The notes: generated from the sequence alone by a model not told the origin. DNA of 64,000 nucleotides from Thalassospira xianhensis MCCC 1A02616 (GCF_003326475.1 NZ_JPWA01000007.1:102191-166190), one strand, 5' to 3'; shown: positions 26,603 through 36,247, counted from the first letter of the stretch. A program made the numbers and translations.

Positions 26603-28555
26603 CTAGCTGCGCAGTTCCGGCAAATTGGAGAAAAGTTCAAGTGCAGTGGGGTTTGCAAGCGCTTCCTGGTTCTTTACTGGGCGGCCATGAACAACATCGC
26701 GCACGGCCAGTTCGGTGATTTTTCCCGACTTGGTGCGCGGGATGTCTGCCACTGCAATGATCTTTGCCGGGACATGCCGCGGGGTGCAGTTGTTCCTGAT
26801 TTGTTTGCGTATACGGTCGATCAGAAGTTCGTCGAGCTGATATTTTTCGCGCAGCACAACGAAAAGAACGACCCGGACATCGTTATCCCATTCCTGGCCG
26901 ATGACGATGGATTCTTGGATTTCGGGCAGCTTTTCGACCTGACGGTAAATTTCGGCGGTGCCGATACGAACACCACCGGGGTTCAGCGTTGCATCGGATC
27001 TGCCATAGATAACCATACCGCCATCGTCATCAAGTTCGACATAATCGCCGTGACACCAGATGTTATCGAAGCGGTTGAAGTAAGCATCTTTGTAACGCGA
27101 ACCATCAGGATCGTTCCAGAAGCCAATCGGCATGGACGGGAAGGGGGTGGTACAGACCAGTTCGCCCTTTTCGTTCCGGATTGATTTGCCGTCATCGTCA
27201 AAAACATCAACAGCAAGGCCGAGGGCTCGGGTCTGGATGATGCCGCGCTTCACCGGCAAGACCGGACAGGCAAGGACGAAACATCCGAGAATATCCGTGC
27301 CTCCCGAGATCGATGCCAGATGAATGTCCGGCTTTATGTCGTGATAGACATAATCGAAGCTTTCAGGTGCCAATGGAGATCCGGTCGATGTCATGGCGCG
27401 CACGGTCGACAGATCATGGGTTTCGCGCGGTTTGAGCTCGGCCTTGGCCAATGCATCTATATATTTGGCCGATGTTCCGAAAAGGGTCATGCCTTCGGCG
27501 TCGGCATAGTCAAACAGGATATTGCCACTGGGGTAGAAGGGCGATCCATCATAAAGCAGCAATGTCGCACCGGCTGCGAGGCCGCCCATCAACCAGTTCC
27601 ACATCATCCAGCCGCATGTGGTGAAATAGAATACCCGATCACCCGGAACCACATCGCAGTGCAGGACATGTTCAGACACCTGTTTCAGGAGGGTGCCGCC
27701 TGCGCCATGCACGATGCATTTCGGCTTGCCAGTCGTGCCGGAAGAAAACATCACATAAAGCGGGTGATTGAATTCGACCTGCTCAAACACGATCTTTTTC
27801 GCGCTGAAAGGGGCCAGGAAATCATTATAGGAAACGCCGCCGCGAATGCCGGTCGTGTTGGTGCCGTCAAAGGCATATTTGACAATCACAACCTTCTGGA
27901 TCGACGGGATGCGGTCAATTACATCGCGGACCTTTTCGCGAATGTCGTGGCTTTTGCCGTTATAGTGGTAGCCATCGACCGTAATCATGAGTTTGGGTTC
28001 GATCTGGCCAAACCTGTCAACGACGCCCTGAACACCGAAGTCGGGGGAGGCCGATGACCATGTCGCGCCGATTGCTGATGTACCCAGCATCGCAATAACG
28101 GTTTCGACCATATTGGGCATATATCCGCAGACGCGATCACCCTTGGAGATGCCCTCGGCACGAAGTGCCTGCGAGAATTTCGATACCGCAATATTCAGAT
28201 CGCACCACGAAATCCGGGTTTTGACCTTGTCTTCGCCCCAGAACACAAGCGCGTCGGTATCGTCATCGCGCACTAGCAGGTTTTCGGCGAAATTCAGGCG
28301 TGCATCCGGGAAAAACTTGGCTCCGGGCATTTTGTTCCCGTCGACAAGTACTGTCTCGCCCCATCTTTCGGCTTTCAGGCCGACATAATCGATAATTGCA
28401 GGCCAGAAATCTTCCTTGCGGGCAACAGACCAGTCATAGAGCGCGTGGAAGCTGTCCAGTTTCAGGCTGTGCTTTTCGTTCACCCAGTTGCGAAAACGGG
28501 TAACGTTGGCGTTTTCAACGCGGGTCGGACTGGGCTGCCAAAGCAAATCGCTCAT
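26603..28555 (-). CDS. aacS: acetoacetyl-CoA synthetase
   Basis: The 650-residue ANL-family enzyme activates acetoacetate with ATP and CoA to acetoacetyl-CoA. The N-terminal ACAS domain (LLWQPSPTRVENANVTRF) is typical of acetoacetate-CoA ligases. The AMP-binding loop is FSSGTTGKPKCIVHG, the hinge region GRSDATLNPGGVRIG, and the C-terminal PRTKSGKI contains the catalytic and acetylatable Lys. Length fits the family. It may serve ketone-body, leucine-breakdown or polyhydroxybutyrate cycling. It is a single-gene unit with its own terminator. Confidence 0.92.
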   Translation of the reverse strand: MSDLLWQPSPTRVENANVTRFRNWVNEKHSLKLDSFHALYDWSVARKEDFWPAIIDYVGLKAERWGETVLVDGNKMPGAKFFPDARLNFAENLLVRDDDTDALVFWGEDKVKTRISWCDLNIAVSKFSQALRAEGISKGDRVCGYMPNMVETVIAMLGTSAIGATWSSASPDFGVQGVVDRFGQIEPKLMITVDGYHYNGKSHDIREKVRDVIDRIPSIQKVVIVKYAFDGTNTTGIRGGVSYNDFLAPFSAKKIVFEQVEFNHPLYVMFSSGTTGKPKCIVHGAGGTLLKQVSEHVLHCDVVPGDRVFYFTTCGWMMWNWLMGGLAAGATLLLYDGSPFYPSGNILFDYADAEGMTLFGTSAKYIDALAKAELKPRETHDLSTVRAMTSTGSPLAPESFDYVYHDIKPDIHLASISGGTDILGCFVLACPVLPVKRGIIQTRALGLAVDVFDDDGKSIRNEKGELVCTTPFPSMPIGFWNDPDGSRYKDAYFNRFDNIWCHGDYVELDDDGGMVIYGRSDATLNPGGVRIGTAEIYRQVEKLPEIQESIVIGQEWDNDVRVVLFVVLREKYQLDELLIDRIRKQIRNNCTPRHVPAKIIAVADIPRTKSGKITELAVRDVVHGRPVKNQEALANPTALELFSNLPELRS

Positions 28556-28971
28556 GATGGATCCTTTGTTTCCTGCCTGTTTTATTGCAACTACCGACTA
28601 TTTTTAAGTATCAAATCGGTATCTCTCTACCACTTTTTTACGGGGAATTATGTTGCACGGCAAGAAAAGTCATGGGGCAGGTGACGAGAAGCATGAATAA
28701 TCTTGCGGTCTATTCTATTCTTGTGTGTTGAGATAGTCAGATAGTTTGTTGAAAAAAATGGTTTTTCTTGATCTTTTCTTGTTTTCGATAAGATGCATAG
28801 CACCGTCATGTTTCGAGAAATATGGTAATTAAGTAACCGAGAAAGCCGAAATTTTGTTCGATTGTAATGTGATCGGATGGCTTTGTGCGATGCGGAATCC
28901 TGAAACGGCTTGCGCTTGCCGATATGCTGATTACTCTGTCGTCAATGAAGTCAGCAGCCGGAGCTATTGCC
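28556..28971. other. 416-bp intergenic region between divergent aacS and moaB
   Basis: No gene is supported here. The moaB frame is open back to 28885 but has its ribosome site only at the ATG used. The AT-rich centre (28600-28860) presumably contains the two divergent promoters; no repeat or operator stands out. Confidence 0.45.
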
Positions 28972-29502
28972 ATGTCGAGGATCGACGAAAGCCGCGCATT
29001 TGTGCCTGTAAATATTGCCGTTCTGACGGTGAGCGATACCAGAACGCTGGAAAACGATACATCTGGCCAAATTCTTGTCGACAGGATCAAGGCAAAGGGT
29101 CACAAGGTTGCTGCGCGCACCATTGTGAAGGACGATTTTGATGTGATCGTCGCGCAGTTCAGGCAGTGGTGTGATGATCCGGAAATTGACGTAATCATCA
29201 GTACGGGGGGCACCGGTGTTACGGGGCGCGATATCACGACAGAGGCGCATCAAAAGATTTATGACAAGGAAATACCGGGATTTGGCGAGCTGTTTCGCTG
29301 GCTTTCTTATGCCAAGATCGGCACATCAACGGTTCAATCTAGGGCAACCGCCGGAGTTTCGGGTGGTACATATATGTTTGCCCTGCCGGGTTCAAATGGT
29401 GCTTGCAAGGATGCCTGGGACGATATTTTGTTCTATCAGCTCGATATTCGTCACCGCCCGTGCAATTTCGTCGAACTGATGCCGCGTTTGACCGAAAAGT
29501 AA
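28972..29502 (+). CDS. moaB: molybdenum cofactor biosynthesis protein B
   Basis: This 176-residue protein of the MoaB/MogA fold adenylylates molybdopterin before metal insertion. The motifs NIAVLTVSDTRT, ISTGGTGVTGRDITTEA and the C-terminal ALPGSNGACKDAWDDIL match MoaB. The ATG at 28972 is preferred because GGAG stands 8 bases upstream; the open frame extends 29 codons further. No other moa or moe gene is present, so it is a lone moco gene here. Confidence 0.93.
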   Translation: MSRIDESRAFVPVNIAVLTVSDTRTLENDTSGQILVDRIKAKGHKVAARTIVKDDFDVIVAQFRQWCDDPEIDVIISTGGTGVTGRDITTEAHQKIYDKEIPGFGELFRWLSYAKIGTSTVQSRATAGVSGGTYMFALPGSNGACKDAWDDILFYQLDIRHRPCNFVELMPRLTEK

Positions 29503-29509
29503 TTCGTTG

Positions 29510-29527
29510 GTCTGACCGGTGTCAGAC
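29510..29527 (+). repeat. short hairpin after moaB
   Basis: A 7-bp perfect inverted repeat GTCTGAC-CGGT-GTCAGAC lies between moaB and the next gene. No T-run follows, so it is at most a weak terminator or an mRNA stem. Confidence 0.45.
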
Positions 29528-29554
29528 ACGATCAGCTTCCCTTAGGACGACTTT

Positions 29555-30325
29555 ATGGAAATTATCACCGATCCTTTCTTTTACCTTGTCGGCATTCCGG
29601 CTGTGTTGATTGCAGGTGTGTCAAAAAGCGGGTTTGGTGGCGGGCTTGGTGTGATGGCGGTGCCCCTGATGGCGTTGGCACTGTCGCCACAGGCTGCGGC
29701 GGCGATCATGTTGCCGATATTGTGCCTGATGGATGTTGCGAATGTCTGGGCCTACCGGAAGAACTGGGATCGCCGCAACATGATGATCCTGATTCCGGCC
29801 GCACTCCTTGGTATTTTGATTGGCACATTATCGTTCAGCTATCTGAATGAATATGCCGTGAAGCTGATCATTGCCCTGATTGCCATCGGCTTTACGCTTG
29901 ATCACTGGTTTCGCGGAAAGAAACGTGGTGATGAATCCAGACCTGCCAATTGGGGAAAGGGATCGTTCTGGGGGACCATTGCCGGTTTTACCAGCTTTGT
30001 CGCGCATGCTGGGGGGCCGCCGGTCTCTGTTTTCCTGTTACCTCAGCGAATGGACAAGACGGTTTTTGTCGGCACGACCGTCATGTTCTTTATCGTTGTC
30101 AATTACGTGAAGCTGATCCCGTACTGGTATCTCGGGCAATTTGGTGGTGCCAATCTTGGCACCGCGCTGGTTCTTGTACCTGTGGCGCTGTTCGGAACCT
30201 GGCTTGGGCTTTGGGCGCACGATAAGGTGAATGCAAAGCTGTTTTACCGGGTGTGTTATACATTACTGTTTGTGACCGGTCTGAAGCTGTTGTTTGATGC
30301 CGTATTGCATTTCGCGAGTGTTTGA
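29555..30325 (+). CDS. TauE/SafE family sulfite/anion exporter permease
   Basis: This 256-residue membrane protein has the two-repeat TauE/SafE (UPF0721) plan. The N-terminal motif GVSKSGFGGGLGVMAVPLMAL and the central SFVAHAGGPPVSVFLLPQ are the family's two conserved blocks. Members move sulfite, sulfoacetate or other organic anions across the inner membrane. About seven hydrophobic segments can be seen. The substrate cannot be read from sequence, and no sulfur genes adjoin. It is followed by a terminator. Confidence 0.88.
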   Translation: MEIITDPFFYLVGIPAVLIAGVSKSGFGGGLGVMAVPLMALALSPQAAAAIMLPILCLMDVANVWAYRKNWDRRNMMILIPAALLGILIGTLSFSYLNEYAVKLIIALIAIGFTLDHWFRGKKRGDESRPANWGKGSFWGTIAGFTSFVAHAGGPPVSVFLLPQRMDKTVFVGTTVMFFIVVNYVKLIPYWYLGQFGGANLGTALVLVPVALFGTWLGLWAHDKVNAKLFYRVCYTLLFVTGLKLLFDAVLHFASV

Positions 30326-30363
30326 TCTGTTGTTCCGGGCGTGATTTTATCAAAAGTTGATTT

Positions 30364-30391
30364 TAGGGGCGGGAATTATCCCGTCCTTTTT
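30364..30391 (+). terminator. intrinsic terminator after the TauE/SafE gene
   Basis: A stem built from GGGGCGGGA and TCCCGTCCT with an ATTA loop is followed by TTTTTCG, 39 bp after the stop codon. Confidence 0.8.
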
Positions 30392-30558
30392 CGTTTGGCT
30401 TGGTCTGACCGAAAAATGATAGCAATCCTTTTATGTAAGCATTTTTTCATTAACCAATTGCGCATGAATTGCATATAAATTGCACGCATAAGAATGATGC
30501 GTAAAAAAAAAGCATCAGCACAGGGTGAAACCGAATTTCACAAGTGGAGCTTGCAGGA

Positions 30559-31620
30559 ATGCCCGAACGAATTTTGCAGGTGGCAACAGACATGTCGCAG
30601 CTTGCCAACGAGAAGATTACGGAAATCAAAGGAGTAACCCGGGCGACACGAACGCTGGCGCTGAATGCGCTAATCGAAGCTGCCCGTGCGGGGGAAGTCG
30701 GGCGTGGATTTGGCGTTGTGGCCAACGAGGTAAAAGAAATTTCGCAGCGGGTTACCGTAATCACCGAAGAGCTTGAGCAGATGTTCGACAGGCTGGCACT
30801 TGATCTTGAGCGTACTGCTCAGACGGCACGCGGTGATCGGTTCTCGGATTTGTCGCGATACATTGTCGAGCTTATGGATCGTAATTTGTACGAGCGATCC
30901 TGCGATGTTCGGTGGTGGGCAACCGACGCTACTGTTGTCGATGTCTGCGAGAACTCCGGAAATGCGGATGTCAGTGTGCAGACATCACAGCGTCTGGGTG
31001 TAATCCTTGATTCTTATACCGTTTATCTTGATTTATGGGTTGCTGATTGCAATGGACGCATCATCGCCAATGGCCGCCCTGACAAATATCGCCTTGTCGG
31101 GACGGATATCAGTCACATGCCGTGGTTTCGCGATGCTATGCGGTGCCGGGATGGCGGAGAATATGCGGTTGCAGATATTGCACGTAACGAACTGCTGCAT
31201 AATGCTGCAACGGCAACCTATGCCACCGCCGTAAGACGAGGAGGCCAAGCCAAAGGTCAGGTTATCGGTGTTATGGGTGTGTTCTTCGATTGGGAAAATC
31301 AGGCTCCGATGGTTGTCGGAGCATTGAATTTCAGTGACGAAGAGCGCGCACGCACGCGCGTGATGCTTATTGATTCAAAAAATCGTATCATTGCGGCCTC
31401 GGATGGTCAGGGTGTCTTGTCTGAACAGATGAAGCTGGAGGTCAAAGACCCAAAGCGCGGCTCTTATCTTTTGGCGGATGGGGCGCTTGTCGCCTATGCG
31501 TTGACGCCGGGTTATGAAACCTATCAGGGGCTCGGTTGGCGCGGGGTGATTGTTCAAAAATCACGGAGTGCGTCAAGGAATGTGGATAAACCTGCACCCA
31601 AACTTGCTGTGGCTTCCTAG
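30559..31620 (+). CDS. soluble MCP-hairpin/Cache-type chemoreceptor-like protein
   Basis: The 353-residue protein begins with a short methyl-accepting signalling hairpin. [21 protein letters not shown] then [10 protein letters not shown] is the kinase/CheW-contact tip. It ends with a Cache-like sensory domain (about 95-340; [22 protein letters not shown], then MPWFRDA). The order is the reverse of ordinary receptors, and I see no transmembrane segment, so it is probably cytoplasmic. The ATG at 30559 is chosen because GGAG lies 9 bases upstream; in-frame stops at 30502 and 30526 exclude a longer N-terminus. No che genes are adjacent. It may sense an intracellular metabolite. Confidence 0.78.
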   Translation: MPERILQVATDMSQLANEKITEIKGVTRATRTLALNALIEAARAGEVGRGFGVVANEVKEISQRVTVITEELEQMFDRLALDLERTAQTARGDRFSDLSRYIVELMDRNLYERSCDVRWWATDATVVDVCENSGNADVSVQTSQRLGVILDSYTVYLDLWVADCNGRIIANGRPDKYRLVGTDISHMPWFRDAMRCRDGGEYAVADIARNELLHNAATATYATAVRRGGQAKGQVIGVMGVFFDWENQAPMVVGALNFSDEERARTRVMLIDSKNRIIAASDGQGVLSEQMKLEVKDPKRGSYLLADGALVAYALTPGYETYQGLGWRGVIVQKSRSASRNVDKPAPKLAVAS

Positions 31621-31658
31621 CAGATTATTGATATCGTGCCGGTCGGCAAAACAGAACA

Positions 31659-31688
31659 AAAGCGGGTACCTTCGGGGCCCGCTTTTTC
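31659..31688 (+). terminator. intrinsic terminator after the MCP-like gene
   Basis: An 8-bp stem (AAAGCGGG against CCCGCTTT) with an 11-nt partly paired loop is followed by TTTTT, 38 bp after the stop codon. Confidence 0.82.
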
Positions 31689-31822
31689 GTTGCCTATTAG
31701 CTTGACTGTTTGGGCCCCTTAAATTGGTTCAGGCTTGCGCCATCACGCAAAAGGAGATAGCGGTAAATATAATATTACGACAATTCATCGACGAATTGTA
31801 AAATAAGATTTGGGAGGTTCTT

Positions 31823-32629
31823 GTGACGTTACTGTTTGCAAAGCTTGCAGTATCAATTGCCGTTGTGCTGGGATTATCGATCCTTGCGGAACGGGTAGGC
31901 CCGCGTGCCGCAGGCGTCCTTTCAGGTTATCCGCTTGGAACGGCGATCTTGCTGTATTTCATCGGGCTGGAACAGGGAATTGCCTTTGCCTCGGAAAGTG
32001 CGGTTTATGCCCTGCCTGGATTGATTGCGACACTAGCCTTCCTCTATGCGTATTATATGGCCTCCCGCTTGTTGGTCGAGCGGAGGCTGATTGTTCAGTT
32101 GCCGATAAGCTCGTTTGCAGCCTTTGGCGCATTCATGTTCGTATCATGGATTTGTCAGCAGATTGCGTTTACCCGTCTCTCCGGGGCGGTTACCTTGCTG
32201 GTTGCTATGATGCTGGCCCTGATACTGTTTCGCGGAATCGAGAATGTTCGCATCCTTAACCGGGTGCGACTGACAAGGCGTGTGGTTTTATTCCGTGCCA
32301 TTCTGGCATCGCTGATTGTTCTTGGTATCAGTGGCATAGCCGCTTGGGTCGGTCCCAAATGGGCTGGGCTGTTTTCCGGTTTCCCTGTAACACTTTATCC
32401 GATGATGCTGATCCTGCATGTGTCTTATGGCACCGGTCCCCTTCATACCGTAATCCGCAACTTTCCAAGGGGGATGGGGGCGCTTTGGATTTATATTCTG
32501 GCGGTGACGGTGACCTATCCGCTTTGGGGGATCAATATCGGGACGCTTCTGTCTTTCGCAGTTGCGACGATCTATCTGATCGCATATTCCACTTTGGTCT
32601 GGATGCGTGAAAAGTCCGTGCGCGCGTGA
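31823..32629 (+). CDS. multi-spanning membrane protein with internal duplication, function unknown
   Basis: The 268-residue protein has about eight hydrophobic segments. It shows an internal repeat: ERVGPRAAGVLSGYPLG near residue 23 recurs as AWVGPKWAGLFSGFPVT in the second half. The VGP-AG-SG-P element resembles a motif in GlpM-like and DUF3147-type membrane proteins, but I cannot assign it firmly. The start is a GTG with GGGAGG in front. It is a single gene in front of an IclR regulator, with no operon context to suggest a substrate. Confidence 0.7.
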   Translation: MTLLFAKLAVSIAVVLGLSILAERVGPRAAGVLSGYPLGTAILLYFIGLEQGIAFASESAVYALPGLIATLAFLYAYYMASRLLVERRLIVQLPISSFAAFGAFMFVSWICQQIAFTRLSGAVTLLVAMMLALILFRGIENVRILNRVRLTRRVVLFRAILASLIVLGISGIAAWVGPKWAGLFSGFPVTLYPMMLILHVSYGTGPLHTVIRNFPRGMGALWIYILAVTVTYPLWGINIGTLLSFAVATIYLIAYSTLVWMREKSVRA

Positions 32630-32700
32630 AGCCAATCCCATAACATTACGATATATCAGTTCCCAAGGCATCAAAGCCTTCGACCGGAAGGATGATCTGC

Positions 32701-33462
32701 ATGCAGCAGGTTCAGTCATTGGTAAGGGCGATCAGCATTCTGAACACACTTGCAGACAGCGAGTATGGAATGACTTTGACCGAAATCGCTCATCAGGTGC
32801 ATTTGCCGCCTTCAACCGTTCATCGTTTGCTGACAACGATGCAGCACGAACGTTATGTGACTTTCGACGGTGAACGAACACTCTGGTCAATCGGTGTGCA
32901 GGCATTCAGCGTTGGCAATGCATTTACCAAAAACCGCAATCTCAGCCAGATTGCGCGTCCCTATATGCGGGCGTTGATGGAAGACAGCGGAGAAACGGTT
33001 AATCTTGCCGTCGCAGATGGCGGGGAAGTCATTTTCCTGTCGCAGGTGGAGTGTCGCAAGATGATGCGCGCATTGGTCACGCCGGGGCGGCGCGCACTTA
33101 TGCATTGTTCGGGAGTTGGCAAGGCGTTGCTTGCGTTCCTGCCGGATGAGGAAGTGACTGCTGTCATTGCGCAGCACGGCTTGCCGAAAATCACTGAACG
33201 TACCCTGATCAGCGAAGATACCTTGAAAACCGATCTGGATAGATCAAGACAGCGTGGATATGCGCTTGATGATGAAGAACATGCCGTCGGTTTGCGGTGT
33301 GTTGCCGGTGTGGTGCGCGATGAAACCGGACTGCCAATTGCCGCGCTCTCCCTGTCCGGACCCGCTGCGCGCATCCCAAATGACCGGATAGAGCAGTTCG
33401 GCCTGAAAGTGCGTCGGGTTTGTGCCGATCTCAGCCGCGAATATGGCGGCAAGCCGGTATGA
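32701..33462 (+). CDS. IclR-family transcriptional regulator
   Basis: The 253-residue protein has an N-terminal winged helix (TLTEIAHQVHLPPSTVHRLLTTM) and a C-terminal IclR effector domain (about 75-250) with the typical CSGVGKALLAF segment and the RGYALDDEEHAVGLRCVA block. The ATG at 32701 is used because GGAAGG lies 9 bases upstream, too close to serve the in-frame ATG at 32692. IclR proteins regulate aromatic, glyoxylate or sugar-acid use. No catabolic operon adjoins, so its targets are unknown. It converges on the diguanylate cyclase gene with a 5-bp gap. Confidence 0.92.
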   Translation: MQQVQSLVRAISILNTLADSEYGMTLTEIAHQVHLPPSTVHRLLTTMQHERYVTFDGERTLWSIGVQAFSVGNAFTKNRNLSQIARPYMRALMEDSGETVNLAVADGGEVIFLSQVECRKMMRALVTPGRRALMHCSGVGKALLAFLPDEEVTAVIAQHGLPKITERTLISEDTLKTDLDRSRQRGYALDDEEHAVGLRCVAGVVRDETGLPIAALSLSGPAARIPNDRIEQFGLKVRRVCADLSREYGGKPV

Positions 33463-33467
33463 TGTAA

Positions 33468-34793
33468 TCAGGTCTTTGATGTGACTGGGACGGCAAATCT
33501 GAACTGGTTTTTGCCGCTTTTTTTAGCCTGATACATTGCCTTGTCGGCAACAGAAATCATGTCATCGAAATTGTCGGCATGTTCTGGGTAAAGGGCAATT
33601 CCGATCGATGCGGATGCTTCGCATGTCTGTTTCTGGCGTGAAATGTTGATCGGTGAGCTTGTCAGTGATTGCAAAACTTTGCGTGCAACGATTTCGGCGT
33701 CCTCGAGTGTTTCCGTACCGGGAAGAATAACCGTGAATTCGTCGCCGCCAATCCGGGCGACGGTATCGACTTCGCGTAAGCTGTGACGAAGCCTTTGCGC
33801 CACCTCCACCAGAACCTTGTCCCCGATGACGTGACCGTGCATGTCATTTAGCTGTTTGAAGCCATCCAGATCGACATACATTAGAGCGAAACGTTCCTTG
33901 CGGCGTTTCGCCAGTTTGATGGCATATTCAAGCCGGTCTACAAACAGATATCGGTTCGGAAGGTCGGTCAGGGCATCATGCGTGGCCTGATAGCGCACAA
34001 GGTCTTCGGCGATCTTGCGTTCGGATATATCGCGAAAACTGGTCAGGCGAAGTTTTACGCCATCAATCACAACGTTGCGCCCGTTGATTTCGCAAGGAAA
34101 AAGCGTTCCGTCCTTACGTCTGGCTGTGGCCTCGTAGGGTTTATCGTACCCGGATTGAATGTTGTCGATTACCATTTGCAGGCTGTTTTCGGCGATGATG
34201 TCCGCAGCGCTCATCAGCAGCAACTCGTCGCGCGAATGACCAAACATCCGTTCGGCCGCAATATTGGCATCAACGCACTTGCCGGAATCATGCAAAAACA
34301 AACCTTCACTCGACAGATTGGCCATCTGTTCAAGACGTTGTTCGCTTTCGGTCCGCAGCATGCGTTCCCGGACCAGTTCGGTAATGTCCCAGGCAATGCA
34401 TTCGATCATGCTGTCGGGTGTATGAGGTGGCATGGTCCGGCACTGAATGCGAAGCCAGCGTTTCTGTTCGGCGATGGTGAATACCGCAATTTCGGCTTCG
34501 ACAATTTGCCCGTCTGTACGCAATGCGCGTTCACGCAGGTCAGCCAAGTCCTTGTTGGTCGATAGAACATCCTGAATACGGTGATTTGAACTTCCGGTTT
34601 TTTCGGCAATACCCAGCCATTTCAGTCCAAGATCTGATGCAAATTCTATCTTGCCTTGCGGTGTAATGCCAAATACCAGACCCGGCAGATGGGCATACAG
34701 ATTGTCGCGCATTGCCCGGTAGCGGGACCAAAGCCATGTGATTGCGGCAATTATAAATATGCCACCACCCATCAGGATGATCTCGCCCAACAA
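33468..34793 (-). CDS. membrane PAS-PAS-GGDEF diguanylate cyclase
   Basis: The visible 441 residues hold a hydrophobic helix at the N-terminus, two PAS domains (about 25-145 and 150-275; the first ends in ECIAWDITEL, the second in LTSFRDISERK) and a GGDEF domain with intact active site RIGGDEFTV. An I-site RxxD (REVD) lies five residues before GGDEF, so product inhibition by cyclic-di-GMP is expected. The start is unclear: only TTG codons open this frame at 34793 and 34790, without a ribosome site. The frame upstream is open to 34967 and encodes another hydrophobic segment. An ATG at 34772 is another option. Confidence 0.88.
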   Translation of the reverse strand: MLGEIILMGGGIFIIAAITWLWSRYRAMRDNLYAHLPGLVFGITPQGKIEFASDLGLKWLGIAEKTGSSNHRIQDVLSTNKDLADLRERALRTDGQIVEAEIAVFTIAEQKRWLRIQCRTMPPHTPDSMIECIAWDITELVRERMLRTESEQRLEQMANLSSEGLFLHDSGKCVDANIAAERMFGHSRDELLLMSAADIIAENSLQMVIDNIQSGYDKPYEATARRKDGTLFPCEINGRNVVIDGVKLRLTSFRDISERKIAEDLVRYQATHDALTDLPNRYLFVDRLEYAIKLAKRRKERFALMYVDLDGFKQLNDMHGHVIGDKVLVEVAQRLRHSLREVDTVARIGGDEFTVILPGTETLEDAEIVARKVLQSLTSSPINISRQKQTCEASASIGIALYPEHADNFDDMISVADKAMYQAKKSGKNQFRFAVPVTSKT

Positions 34794-34921
34794 GGTTAGT
34801 GAGGCGTTGTAACCGGGTTCCAGTTCGAGAAAATAAGGGGCAAAGACCCCCAGCCAAAGTCCGAGTGCAACCCAGAACAGAAGCAGGGCGACCAGATAGC
34901 GGCTGTGGGGCCGAATATGTT

Positions 34922-34952
34922 TGATCTTACCGAGTATAGCTCTTCCCCTCCT
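34922..34952 (-). promoter_or_regulatory. strong ribosome-binding site ahead of an in-frame ATA/ATC, diguanylate cyclase
   Basis: On the minus strand AGGAGGGG (34945-34952) is the best ribosome site in this region. No ATG, GTG or TTG in the cyclase frame follows within 30 bases. ATA at 34935-34937 is at the right spacing, and ATC lies at 34923-34925. The frame between here and 34793 reads as a membrane-anchor sequence, so translation may begin at a rare start codon. Confidence 0.4.
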
Positions 34953-35075
34953 AACATCAGGGAAAGCTTATACCTTCAGCAAAAGAACTCAACAAGACAC
35001 AGGTTTTGTCAGAATGTGTCAGGTTTTTCATCGGTCTGTGACGGTTTTGCACAGGCTGATGCAATGTTTGCTGGC

Positions 35076-35720
35076 TCACATTCCTGGGCAGGACACGCCG
35101 GTTCCGCCCAGGCCACAATAGCCGTCCGGGTTTTTGTGCAGATATTGCTGATGGAAATCTTCGGCGTAGAAGAAGGTCGGCGCAGTCTGAATTTCGGTTG
35201 TGATTGCATCGCGCCCTGCTGCTCTGAGAGCGTTCAGGTATTGAGTGCGGGATTCTTCGGCGGCGATCTTCTGTTTGTCATTCAAGGTATAAATTGCCGA
35301 CCGGTACTGGGTACCGATGTCATTGCCCTGACGCATACCCTGGGTCGGGTCGTGGTTTTCCCAGAATAGACGCAACAGTGCCTGATACGAGATAACAGCC
35401 GGATCATAGACCACCAGAACAACTTCCGCATGACCGGTCATGCCGCTGCAAACCTCGCGATAGGTCGGGTTTTCGGTGTAACCACCTGCGTAACCTGCGG
35501 CAGTGCTATAGACGCCGTCCTGTTTCCAGAAAAGGCGTTCTGCCCCCCAGAAACAACCCATGCCAAATACAGCCGTTTCAAGATTATCGGGAAACGGACC
35601 GGTCATCGGATTACCTGTAACCACATGACGGTCAGCTACCTGCAATTTCTCGGCGCGGCCGGGCAGGGCCGTTTCGGCAGATGGGATCGTGATTTTTTCA
35701 GGGGAGGTCGAAGAAAACAT
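35076..35720 (-). CDS. msrA: peptide-methionine (S)-S-oxide reductase A
   Basis: The 214-residue enzyme repairs the S form of oxidised methionine in proteins and free methionine. The active-site motif [11 protein letters not shown] contains the catalytic Cys. [12 protein letters not shown] and the [12 protein letters not shown] segment are family blocks, and the C-terminal [13 protein letters not shown] carries resolving Cys residues. No signal peptide is seen, so it acts in the cytoplasm. It is a stand-alone gene with no msrB beside it. Confidence 0.95.
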   Translation of the reverse strand: MFSSTSPEKITIPSAETALPGRAEKLQVADRHVVTGNPMTGPFPDNLETAVFGMGCFWGAERLFWKQDGVYSTAAGYAGGYTENPTYREVCSGMTGHAEVVLVVYDPAVISYQALLRLFWENHDPTQGMRQGNDIGTQYRSAIYTLNDKQKIAAEESRTQYLNALRAAGRDAITTEIQTAPTFFYAEDFHQQYLHKNPDGYCGLGGTGVSCPGM

Positions 35721-35914
35721 GTCAAAACCTGACTTGTGTTGATGGGCTGACCTGCAATTTAACCCAGATCGTCACTTTGGCAATCGCCTTCACGGTAAAT
35801 TGTCTTTGAACATTCCTTTGGCGGCAGCTTTAACGAGCGCGATAATCGTGTTTATCAACGCCATCAGTGCCGGATACCGCCGATTTGAGACGCTCGAGAC
35901 ATTTGAAATCGACC

Positions 35915-36247
35915 ATGCTAATGATCGGCGGCGGGATCAGCCTGTTCATCGGATGTGTGTTTCTGCCATTGCCCCCGCCATTTTTTGGAATGGTTTTCAT
36001 TGCAATCGGCATACCGATGCTGGCTGCGGGATCAAAGCGTACCAGACGTTTCATTCAATACCTGCGATGGCGATATTACCGACATAACAGCAAGATCGAG
36101 GCGATTATCGCACGACTGCCGGGTTTTCTTCGTCGACACGGTCGCAAGACGCGACCCGAAGCTCTTCACCGACATCGTTCATTCGGTCAATGGTCGGATA
36201 AGTCGTCAGGTATCGGGACATCTCCCGGAAACAAGTCCGGGTCGTAA
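35915..36247 (+). CDS. small two-helix membrane protein, PGPGW-like
   Basis: The 110-residue frame has two hydrophobic helices, LMIGGGISLFIGCVFLPLP and GMVFIAIGIPMLAAG, followed by a basic Arg-rich tail. The LPPPFFGMVFIAIGIPML segment resembles the PGPGW transmembrane family. Neither the ATG at 35915 nor the GTG at 35867 has a clear ribosome site, so the start is open. The C-terminal 30 residues look poorly conserved. I judge it a probable real gene of unknown function. Confidence 0.5.
   Translation: MLMIGGGISLFIGCVFLPLPPPFFGMVFIAIGIPMLAAGSKRTRRFIQYLRWRYYRHNSKIEAIIARLPGFLRRHGRKTRPEALHRHRSFGQWSDKSSGIGTSPGNKSGS

Noticed and set aside
30494..30543. Possible upstream coding extension of the MCP-like protein (frame starting ATGATGCGT)
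   Set aside because: It is out of frame with the receptor, and the receptor's own frame has stops at 30502 and 30526. No evidence for a frameshift.
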